Shown here: positions 14,401 to 26,800 of the stretch, piece by piece
Layout of the letters: the number at the start of each line of letters is the position of its first letter
How positions within the stretch are numbered: the stretch's first letter is position 1
Source of the DNA: Lates calcarifer
Taxonomy: Eukaryota; Chordata; Actinopteri; Centropomidae
DNA length: 64,000 bases
Direction of reading: 5' to 3'
Assembly (NCBI RefSeq): GCF_001640805.2
Contig: NC_066850.1
Span: forward strand, 11,161,234-11,225,233
The notes under the pieces: generated by a model
Databases searched by the model: none
What the model was told of the DNA's origin: nothing
The model's input: the letters and a program-made list of their open reading frames with translations, nothing else
Program-made: the position numbers and the translations under genes

Positions 14401-17400
14401 TTAATTCTTTAGCTGAGGTCTGTAAGTGACTTTTAAACTAGATTTTATATCAAACCAACATTCACAAATTACATCACTATTTTTCAGGAAGTGCACTACA
14501 GATTCAGTCATTTTGGTCACAACAACAATCTCAGATCCTGCTGGGGTCGACTTTGCAATGATCGTCTGGTGTTTCTGAAACAGGGTGTGCAGAAATAACC
14601 CGCTGCCAACATTACCTTGTTTACAATGGATTTAACGGAAGAAAGGCAGCCGTCTATTTTTATCTGATTCAACAAGAAAAGAATGACTGTGACAGAGGGA
14701 GGTTTTTGCTTTAGGAAAATAAAAGTGGGAGCATTTTCAATTTGAAGCACACCAGGCTCAAAAAAAAGAAGAAAACAAACAAAACAGCATCAGAAATGCT
14801 TCAGACTGACTGAAAACTGAGAATTCGTCCTGTGTAATGAAGAACCAAGAGTGTGAGTGTGGGAGATATAAAGTCTCAGGTGATCTCAGTCAGCTCATAA
14901 CTTCACGGTTTGGGTCTATTATACTGAACAGTCAGGCGGTAGCTAAATAAATCATGCATTGGTAATGAATAGTAAATAAAACGTGCTGTATTATTAATTG
15001 GAAGGTGTAAGTAGACAAACTGTTGTCGGCCCACATCTGAGATTCCCCTCTGGCTCTGTCTGCAGGGATACTTCCACCACGTCATCACTGGCCTTTAGCT
15101 CTCTGCATGACACACACACACACAACACACACACACATAAATAATCATTGTACTTAATCATTCATTATTATACACTAAGGGGTTGATTTACTGAGGCTTT
15201 ATGGCCCCTTTTAGGTGCTAATGAGTCATATAGTGTTTGTCCATATTCACTGTGAGGCTGCTCCAAGGTTTTAGCTAAATTACAGAACAGTAGCACGTGT
15301 ATACAAACAGCTCTTATAAGTGATTTACCATCTCTGACTGATTGAAAACTGTAGCAGAGGCAGTTTATTTTGTGATGATTTAATGAGAGAGAAGTGAGGA
15401 AGAGCGAGAGAGATTAGAAAAAGCTTTGGCTCTTCTTATCATAGTCCAGGGCCTCGTTTTCTTAAAAGCATCTTAAGGCTAAGATGATCATAAAATCCAT
15501 CTTATGAACCCTCTTTAGCTTAAGAGGTGTTTCTCCAAAGCACTGTAACTGAAGACGCTCTTAGAAACGACAGATTAATGAGTGGAGGCTAAGAGCATCT
15601 GAAGCTCCAGAGCCTGCAAGATGGACCAAAAACTACATGTTTTATCCAAGTTTTTATTGTTTTTATTTTATTTTTAAGGCTCATCCTTTATAATGAGAAG
15701 ATTACACTTCCACATTGTTGATTATTTTTGATTAAGTGATTCATCATTTTGTTCAGAAAATAGTAAAACATTCCTGTTATAATTTAGCCCTTCAGATCAT
15801 CAGTTTAACTGATCGGCCGATACCCAAAGCCCAGGTATCATTTAACATAGGAACTGTAAATCAACCACTCTCTGAGAGCTGTACAGTGAACCTACTGACA
15901 TCCTTTTACTGACATGTAGTCTTACATACTCACATGTTTGTATGGGTATAGACGTGTGTTATGTAGGTGTGTGTTTGCATTTGAATGTGCTCGTGTAGTG
16001 TTTTGATTTGCACCTTAAATTAACATGCACTGTGAAATTACCCACCTACTCAGCAGCGGCAATTATGTGCTCGACACGCTCATTGACCGCTTTCGCTGCC
16101 GAGTGTTTACGCACATATGGTCGCAGTTTAAAACGACTGGAAAATAATGTGAGTGAGAGACACACAAGGATAATGTGAGTTATTAAATCATCATTTCCCT
16201 CTCTTTGTCCGTCTCTTGTTGGTGTCTCTGCAGGAGAACGCGGTGAATGGGGATCACCTGTGGATGGAGACGAGTTGTTCAGGAGAGCTCTGTTATCTCG
16301 GAGAGGATACCTGCCTACTAAAGACTGCAGTGAGTGCTGTTCACGCTGACCACTCATTTTTGTGTGGCCCTAAGAAGTATAGTGAAAAAGCAGCAAATTG
16401 ATAACATGTATTACAAGGCTCTGATAATAATGAGGAAAACTAAACTAAAAAAGATCTGTGGTGGCCATCCATTTATAAAAGTATTTTACTTTTGAAATTC
16501 TTTGCAGCCAATAATCAATCATCAGCTAATTATGCCCATCCATAATCTTGGGAGATTGGCAGCAGTATTAGCTTCACATCGACGAAGAAATTGTAAACCA
16601 ACAGATATAACCCTAAGAGAGCACTCTATCGTCCTACTGCTAAGTGTGAAGGAACACGTCGTAGGAGGCGTCACACTCAGCAGGAAAATACCTTAAATTC
16701 TGACATGCTAGACTTTTTGTTGAGCCTCAGACGCTACATCTTTGTTCCTCCATTATGTCACACTACAGTTTGTTGTGCGTGATGTTCTTGTTCGAGCCCA
16801 ATGCTGGAAATTTGTTGACCACGACAACATTGTGTGACAATGGGGCTGAATTTGCACAGTCTGATGCCGGCATAAGTTATCAACTTTGGTGCAGGAGCTT
16901 ATGCAGTGTCATTTAGAGCTGCAACTAACAGTTATTTTCATTATTGATTAACCGGCAGATTATTATTTTGTACAATCAGTTCATTATTTGGTCTAAAAAA
17001 TATCAGAAAAACATGACCCCTTATCCTATAATCGCATAATCCATCAATATCCTAGAAGACAAGTGACCGTACAACAGTCTAAAACTCCCTAATGTTTTTT
17101 TTTTTTTTTTTTTTTGCTATGATTTAATACCAAAGGGAAGTAATGAATTCTCACCATCAAACATTTGGCATTTTTGCTTGAAAAATTACACTCAGACTTA
17201 CTAATGACTAATTGATTATTAAAATACTTAAATATCCAATCAATTTTATTTCAGACGATGAATCATTGCAGCTTTAGTGGTTGGCTGATCTGTGGTCAGC
17301 CGGGTGGGGGCTGGTCCAAACAGACGCTGGACACAAGCCAGACATTACATAGATAAGATTATTTCCATAGCACTGATTACAGCAGAGGTAGAATTTGTCC

Positions 17401-20400
17401 TTTTATACTGTTGTTGTGGATTTCACATCAAAAGACAAAGTGGGGAGAGAGAGAACATGCTGAACTGTTCTAAAAGTGTACTTTAGATAATACAAGGCTG
17501 TGATTGTAGTGCTGCATGCAAAGAGCTCGTTTATAGTTATTTTTGAATTTACAAAAATCAAATGCATGAAATTTGGTGGACTCCATCTTTCTTTTGTTTG
17601 TGGTCACAGAGCAGGTGGTCTGGGTGTTTTTTAAGCAGAGTGTATTGTCCCATTGCAGCTTTAAACCTCCAGTAATTTAGCGTTACTTTAAATAGGATGC
17701 CACACACTCATCCAGATGAACCGTGCCTACAAAGCAGGCAAGGAAATTACCCAGAAAACAGAGAAGGTGAACCTTCAAGTTGTGTAAAGCGAGAGCACGC
17801 AGAGTCATGTTGAAATCATATTTAGATTACAGGTATTATGGACCATTTCTCCATCCTCACACCTCACCCGAAGGAACAGCAGCACCTGGAACGGAGAGCT
17901 GAGAAATAACCTTTAATTCTCTCAATAATATAATGACATATCTGTACATTTCCAGTGATGGTGTGCAATTACAGTGAGTGTGCAAGAGCACGGTGAGGCT
18001 GCTGCCAGTAAGACAGAGCTGCAGGCAAAAATAAACTCTCTGTAATCTCTCTCTGTCATGACATTTAATTAGATAAATATTCCATCAGCCTTGTGTGCTT
18101 TTGGCTACTTAAAAAGGACAATCTGACCTCAGTGGAATCTGAGATTTTGCTCTCACAAGTCACGGTTGACATGAATAAGCACATTCCTACCTGTTCTCGG
18201 CGAGATATGGCTGATTTAGTCTTAGTCATGAAGGGAAAAAAACCCCCCCGGCTGTCTGAAGGCTGCAGCTGAAAGTAATGTAAGACTCATGATGTAGAAA
18301 ATGCTACCTGTCACCTCTGTTTACAGAGTCTCCCAGTAGTTCACAGGGAGACTCTCAAGATTGATACAGAGATGGACATCAGTGTCAGCAGGACACTATA
18401 AATTTATATAAGCTTGGACCAAGTTAGTGCTATGTATATATTTCCAAATAATACTATTAAAATAAACTTTCACAGTCAAATTTTTAGATCTTCAGTGATC
18501 TGGCAAAGACATTTACTGTACAACAATGGAGAAATCAGAATAAATTTAAATCAAATAATCCTTTGTTCCAGCTTTTGAAAACCACATGTAATGATCCTTT
18601 CAGCTGCCCTGTAATTTCAGTATCACTCATTTCTAATATCACACATTTTTCTCCTAAACTCCTCAAAGTGTGTGGGTTTGTCACCAGCAAAAGCCTTTTA
18701 AAAATCTCAGAAGCAATATCAGATAATTAAAGATGGCAAAGCTCAGCGCCACTGTAATTAAAAAGACTGTAAGAACAATAGTTCTTTATACAAACTCCAG
18801 TGTGGTTTGTGACATAACATTTTTGCCATTTTTGACCAATTTCAAAATGAAACTAAAGTAATTCTGTTAATGCAACACAAAACTATACATTGTCCCGATA
18901 CACACCTGTGTAGGACTGCTGCAGATAAATACAACAGTGCTCTAGTCAACCCTGTCTTTTGCATTTGGCCACAAGATTGAATCCTCATCACACTTTATGT
19001 CCTCTCTTTAAAACACCTTGGAAAGAATCTTTTTGCAGCCTGATCCTGCAGACAGACATTCATAGTGGTCATCAAAGAATTAATATGTATTCTTATTTAT
19101 TTTACTTTCTTTTTAGATGTAGGTGTAGCAGAATGGTGCAAATTATAATCTAATTTACAGTCATTTTGTGTTGTGTCAGGTTTAGAGTGTAATTAGAGTG
19201 TATTTAGTTGTAACAACATGTGCACATCTGGGATTTTGGTAGCTGTTGAGTGTCACTGCTGAGAAATGTGTGATCCTTTCTTTTTCTTAAAAATTGTGGC
19301 CTTTAAAGACTTATTAAATCACTTGATGTTTGTTATTTTACCACAACTAATAAACTATAAAAGCTCCTTTAAAACCTTGACTGTTGAAGTACGCTCCTCA
19401 ATATAAAACAGTCATGAAGATCATTAAGACTGTGTAGATCTCTATCAGCTTGCATATGTTATAAAAAACCTGTTTGTGGTAATCAAGTTCCCCCATTGAC
19501 TCAGTGTTGCAGAGAACTTGTCCAGTCTACGTCTTATCAGTCACAGCATCTTGAAAAAGAACATTGTGCTTCCTTAATGTGATGTGTTTCTCGTTGAAAG
19601 ATGGTTTTATGGTGGGGCTCGTGCAGCGTGAGAACATTTAACTGTTGCTCACTGTGACAGTCGAGAGCGAACCCAGCGACCACTCCATTATCAGCCGTCA
19701 TATTATTACCCATAATGAGTAGTTTGTCTGCTGTTAAGAGTGAGGGCAGCAGGGCAATGATATTTATTGAGAGCAAACAGCACTTTGGCATCTTGAGTTT
19801 GCCTATTATTTTTTATTGCCAGTTACACGGTGTGATAAATTACTGAGGCCATGTCTGACATGTCAGTTCAACTTTTCCATACACCTCTGATTTATAGTTT
19901 TAGTTTTAGTTTTATAATGTTGTACATTTTACAACCAAAAAGTCAGAATGGGTGTAAGAGATCCATCCATCCATTATCTATACTGCTTAAGGGTCACAGG
20001 GCTGCTGGAGCCTATTCAAGCTGACATTGGGCGAGAGGCGGCGTACACCCTGGACAGACACCAATCTATCGCAGGGCCAATACATAAACAAACAAACCAT
20101 TCACACTCACATTCACTCCTACAGGCAATTTAGAGTCACCAATTAACCTAATTTTTGGACAGTGGGAGGAAGCCGGAGTACCCGGAGAGAACCCACACAG
20201 GCACAGGAAGAACATGCAAACTTAAATATTGTAGAAATGTAAATATATGTAAGGAACCTAAGGCCTTTATCATTTCATACATTCATGGTCCCCTGTTGAT
20301 GATCCAAATGGTGACCTTGTCACTTTTCCTCCAGCACCACCATGAGCTCGATGCTTTTGGTTTTTAGTGAAATGCCTCGACAGCTATTAGAGGGATTAAT

Positions 20401-23400
20401 GTGAAATTTTGTACATAGATTCATGTCCTCCTCAGGATGAATTGCAACAACTTTGGGCAGACTTTTATTTGTTCATGACCCAAAAAGTCAAGTTTAAAAG
20501 TGCAGCAGGTCGATCTGCTGCTTTCAGAAGCACCATATATGTTAATTTCCTGCCATCTTAATTCCCTTTTTTCTATTTTGAGTCATGTCTGGTAAAGACA
20601 AATAACTGAAACTGTTAACTGTTAAGGTGTCCCTTTTCATGCCTAGAGTGTCACCTTGTTGTTAATGCTGCTGATGAAAGGCTACTGAGGCTTTTAAAAA
20701 CTGAAAAAATCTGTAAGAGGGTGTGGGTATCATTGATATGCGTCTTTACACAGCTTGTGTTTGCTGTGTGTGTTTTTGGTGTGTCTACGTATCTCACCGT
20801 CCTCTGTGTGTGTTTGTGTTTGTTTTCTCCTTTAAGAAGTCGGCCCCCAGGAGGAAATGTGCAGCCTGTAAGATCGTTGTTCACACTGGCTGCATAGAGC
20901 AACTAGAAAAGGTATGAGACACATGCACTGTAATCACTGAAGGGAATTTAATTTAGAAAACATATTTTTCATCCTTTAGGTCCAGACACATTTAGGCTTG
21001 AAGTGCAGGTCGCTTAGTTAGGACAGATTCATTCATGATTATGAATCATTGTGACAGAGCTGAGATGCTAGTGTTTGAACTGGAAAACATTTGGAAAATG
21101 TTCTTGTTTTGTCCTCAGCTCTTGTAGTTTACTTTTAGAAATTCATTTTTAATTACAAACATTTAAATATGTTATTTAAAGGTGCCTTAACCACCCAGTC
21201 GCTGCAGTTTTATTCCAATGCATTGCAATGCATGCAACAGTGTAGTTCATAGGAGTTCGTCTGTAGCACTGAAGGTACATTTTACATTAGTGTAGATGAC
21301 GTATTTATGTATTCCAGCTGTTAAATATTCATGTGTTTATATGACATCCTGATATTTTTGTGCCAAATTTAGTGCTAATTTGTTTATTTTTTGTCTGTTT
21401 CTACCCAGATTAACTTCAGATGTAAGCCAACCTTCAGAGAGGGAGGATCCAGATGCCTCAGAGATGTACGTCTGTGTGTGTCTGTGGTTGTGCTGTAAAT
21501 ATGTATGTGAGGAATTATTGTGTATCGTGTTTACACTGTGAGAGAGAGAAATCATGTTTGGTATTTCTCTCTCTCTGATAGCAGAACATATTGAGACATC
21601 ACTGGGTTCACAGACGGAGACAAGAGGGCAAATGTAGACAATGTGGAAAGGTAAGTACACACAAACACACACACACACAAATGTTGTTTAGTTATTAATG
21701 TTGCTGCAGATCTAACTCAAGGTATTTCTGTCTGTTTCTGCAGAGTTTTCAACAGAAGTTCTTCCACAGTAAAGAAATCATCGCAATCAGTTGTTCTTGG
21801 TGTAAACAGGCAGTAAGTAACTCGTCTTCTGTCAAATCACTGTAGAGTAAAATAAAAAAATTAACATTTTACTAGAAATATTTGACTTCAAGTATGAAAA
21901 TATAATAATGACATTCGAAAAATATGAAAAAATTACTTGTACAATACAGAAAGATTCTGCTCTTCAGCCCATATGAATATCCCTATACTTTAACATACAC
22001 ATACACTCCCCTGATGAGGAGCCTGGTAAAATAGGGTTTTAATGCACCAAACATGAACTGCAACATCCAGAAACCTTCACCTTCTCTCATCTCCTCCTGC
22101 TGCTTCTCTGCTGTCAATGATACAAAAACTCTTTGAATAAATCAAAGGAGACAAACCTTGAGTAAATAAATAATCTGTCTCCAGGCCAGAGCTGGCGCCA
22201 CAGGACTGAAAGCAATGCACCAATGTTAATAATAGATCTGGAGCTGATGAAAATTTTAAATTAAAAATGACAGTTCTTCTCACAAAATGTTTGATGTGAC
22301 AAAATTTGGGAAAAAACTTATACTTGATCCACATTTATTTGTCCTAGTCAGATCCTGCTTCTATTATTTCTTTATTCTCTATTTTCTCATGTTCATATAT
22401 TGGTATTGCTTTTATGTACATTTCTTTTTGTTCATGTACAAAATGTAAACTTTGATTTATTTTGTGGATTATTCACGACCTTTATGAATGATTATGAATA
22501 TGTACAACCATCACATATTTATGACGACGGTCGCACAGAATGCAGCAAAAAGCCAAACTAAAACCCTCCTGCTTGCCTCACTTTCTTCCTACATCTCTCT
22601 TTTACATAAAATAACATAATTCATGTAAAAAGAATCATCAACAGCTTTCTACTGAGGAATAAGTTCCTGTAGAAATGTTGACAGTAGGTGTTTTCAGGCC
22701 AAACAGTTCTGGGGACTCCCTGAGGGGAACCACTCACTGGGGAGCTCTGTGGAAAATTTCATGCCTTCAAGGGCTTTTTTTCTGGTTGCATTCACACCGT
22801 CAATAGGAACGCTGAAGTGACGTAAGCTGGCCAGCAGCTGGTAGTGCAATGTCAGCAGTGTTGCGTTGTATTTCCCTCATTGCATATACACTCAATAAAG
22901 CCTGGGCTTTGCTGTCAGTGCATTTGTCCAGGTTTTGTTCCATTTTTGTACAGCTGTTGTTTACACAGCTAACGTTATAATGGCAGTTGCCGGAGCTACA
23001 TTGGATGATGTGTTTGAGCAATCGCCGTATACTTACGTCATTCAAAGTTCCTCTTGTGCTGGGAGAGCGAAAGTCCCTCAAAATGGTGTTTTAAGAAATA
23101 TGAGTGTTCCCAGTTTTTGCAGTGCAGACACAGTAAAAAAAAAGAGAGAGTTCTCTAGCTGTTCTCAGAACTATTTAAAAGTTACCCCGGTCTGAAAACA
23201 CCTAAAATGTTCTGTGGACTATTAAGAATACGGGGGCAGTGTTTCTGTAAAGACGCAACACAAATGGATAAAATCCCAGAAACAGATTTCTGAAGACCTG
23301 GGCGAATAAAACTAAAACTACACTTGGGTGTAATGGCCCTTTAAAAGGCAAAGTTCAGGACAGCTGTGGCTCAGTTGTAAAACTTGTCTTTGACAAGATG

Positions 23401-23839
23401 ATTAGCAAAGAGGAAAAATAATAACAGGGATTGTTTTTTGTTGCAGTTCCACAACAAGGTGACGTGTTTCATGCTGCACCAGATCGAGGAGCCGTGTTCA
23501 CTGGGGGCCCACGCTGGAGTCATAGTACCACCGTCCTGGATCATCAAAGTCAGGAAACCACAGGTGTACACACACACAGATAAACACACACTCCTATAAC
23601 ACAGCTCCCTCACTCACCAGTCAGTCCACTGGTGATGAAGTTCACCACCTGTCATTTGGTGACGTTAATGAGAAATGACTTGTTGGATCTAAATATAAAA
23701 CTCTGAAAGAAGGACTGTGTCTGTGTGTGTTTGTGTGTGTGTGTTTGGCTATGATGTGATGTGAGCTGACACATGTCTGATCTGTCTGAGGGAACTCTGG
23801 GTTTGTGTCTCCCTCATCACACGCACACAAACAAACATA

Positions 23840-23882
<43 letters not shown>

Positions 23883-26800
23883 ATACGTACATATATCCCA
23901 CAGTCACATCACATGCTTCATTGCACTTTTAATTACCATCACAAGGGACACGGTGACAGTGAACTAACCACTGAACTTTGTGTGTGTGTGTGTGTGTATG
24001 TGTGTGTGTGTTTGTGTTTGTGTGTGTGTGTGTGTGTGTGTCTGTACCCCAGAGCTCACTTAAGAACTCTGCCAGGAGAAAAAAGCGAACATCTTTCAAA
24101 CGAAGGACGAGCAAGAAGGGACTGGATGTAAGTAACACTGTGACTGTGACAGAGACATGTTATTTTTTTAATGTCACAGGTTCAGATTCACCGGGTCAGA
24201 TTATTACTTCCTGTTCAAAATGTTTCCTCTGACCTAGCCTGAGGTTTCTTACATTTTTTATGGGGAGCTTCATTGTGTGATTCGATGGTCTAAGGACAGG
24301 GTTGTCATAATATCAGGCTATATAAATAAAGTTTGACTTGACTCGACTATAAAAGACAACAGCAGAAGGTATTTATCTATGTGTGATTTATTCAACTCAA
24401 GTAAAATTCAACAAAAACAGAATAAAAACGTCGACCATGACAGGGTTGTCAGCCCTTTACTTTCACAACAAACATGAATGAACCTGGACTTATGTTGTGT
24501 CGTGTTTAATTATCTATTGAAAAAAAACATTGATTGTCATGAATTTGATTTATTATTTATTCACTTTTATCATTTCTTATAATAATTTCTTTAATTTGGC
24601 AGACGGAGACATCTGTATGAGGGTCTGTTTGTCTGTAAATGTCTCCACTGTGCATGTATTATATATGGGAAACAGGTTATTTGTCTTCATGTGTCTTTTT
24701 TTCCAATGTTTGATCAAAATTTTTCTCTGTTTTCAAACTAATTATTTATTTGCCTCTGCTGTATAAATAAGCATTATTAACACTGGTAGTTGTAGTAGTA
24801 TAATTACATCACAATTTGCTTCATAAATGACTTAAAGGGTTAGTTGCTTATCAGACTAACTGACTGATTGACTTACATTCTTACTGTAGACTGAATTTAA
24901 AGAAAGATTTTTCCACTTGTTGCACATCTTTTTCTGTCTGTGTCTCTGTCCTCAGGAGTCTAAATGGCGTCCGTTCATGTTGAAGCCTCTCCCTTCTCCT
25001 CTCATGAAGCCCATCTTGGTTTTTGTCAATCCCAAGAGTGGAGGCAACCAGGTGGGTGAACTGATTCATCTTTTATTTTCATATGTTTTAGACACTGGAC
25101 AGGATGAGTGTCAGATTAAGCAAACAACCCTTCTACTAAACACTGTCGTAATACAGATAACAATCATGATATTATCAGGTCTTAACACAAGTTTATTAAT
25201 TAAATCTCAACAGGATGTTGTGAGGTGATTTATTTCAAATGATGTGAAAAATCTTTGTGCTGCAGCTTTTATCAGGCAGCTTGAGCCAGTAGCCTACATG
25301 TTCTTATTATTAAAATCTGCCAGTCACCAATGACAGAACATTTAATTAGGAAGATGTCAGTTCAGAGGGGATTAGTTTTATCAGATCAACTGAATTTACT
25401 GAAAAACTTCATCATCATCATCATCATCATGATAAAATCTCACTGGATTTTAATGATATTAACCCATCAAAACAAGGTCTTTTTAAAGCGTTTAAGGTTG
25501 TATTTCTGTCTCTGTAGGGTGCCAAGGTGTTACAGATGTTCATGTGGATCTTGAACCCACGACAAGTCTTTGACCTGTCACAGGGTGGACTGCGAGAGGC
25601 GTAAGTACCTTTTACTGTTGGCCTTCTGTTAAACATCATGCTCCTACACATTAAGAATAAAGTCAGGAAGAGAGACAGTCTGCTTTTTTAACTAGGTAAC
25701 AGTTGTTCATGTAAAGAATGACCCTAGACTGAAACAGTGTTTTCTATAGCCAACTGAGTAAGAATTTTCTACTTCAGTATTCAATTCATATCACACTATC
25801 ATCACAATCCACTGCTGGGCGAAAAATACCGTATCTTCAGTTTGTAGTCATTATCCTCTTTTATTCGTTCAAACACACTGCCCATGGGTTGAGCAATTTT
25901 CATGAGACTTGGACCAATTACACCCACTCGACACCAATCAGCGCTGCTTTCTGCCAGAGGAACCTTGTGTTTTTATTCTGCAACCAAGCCTCTCTCTGCT
26001 GTGTGCGCTCTGTGAATTGTCAGGTTGGAGTTGTATCGGAAAGTGCCAAATCTGAGGATCCTTGCCTGCGGAGGGGACGGGACGGTAAGACTCTGATCTG
26101 TTCTATTCTGTTCTGTTTGTGTCACAGCCTCACTCACTGAACTGAAATATGGCAGAACAGTATATATTACCCATGATCCCCTTCTCCTTCTGGAGCAGGA
26201 GGTGCTGACACTTTAACAAACACACCAAACTCCATTTAGATTTCTTGATATTTTCAAAGTTCCCGGCTGGATATCAGAGATGAACACTGCTTTTTAATGA
26301 CTTCTAAGTCTTTTGAACTGATCTACAGTCAGTGGCCTGAACTGATTCCAGCAGTTTAGGCCACTGACTATCAATCAGTGAGAGATCCTACTCTGACTTG
26401 TCAACCTCAGCCAAGTGTTAAAACTTTTTAACTAAATTTTGAGATTTTTTAAAAAAGTTTCCCCTCAGGTTTTTCATTCACAAATTGGAAATGTGCTTAA
26501 AGGCAAGTGAATGGAAACCCAGCTTTTTGTTTTTCTTCTCCAATTTCATTCTTTCAATCTATGAATTAGGGATAGACAGTTTGATTACTGTAGATTATGT
26601 TGTGTTTTAGCCATAAATCCCATGTGTCCTGTTGTAAATCCTATACATGTATATCCTATACATATCTGTAGGTGGGGTGGATCCTGTCTGCTCTCGATGA
26701 GCTGCAGATGAACCCCCAGCCTCCAGTCGCTGTTCTTCCTCTGGGAACAGGAAATGACCTCGCCAGGACGCTCAACTGGGGTGGGGTGAGTTCTTTAGCC

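Noticed and set aside
22800..23195. Open frames of 86-93 codons on both strands
   Set aside because: They lie within a non-autonomous TIR element and have no transposase motif.
23358..23400. GCTGTGGCTCAGTTG-like motif resembling a tRNA-derived SINE head
   Set aside because: Too short, with no clear A and B box pair or cloverleaf to support a tRNA or SINE call.
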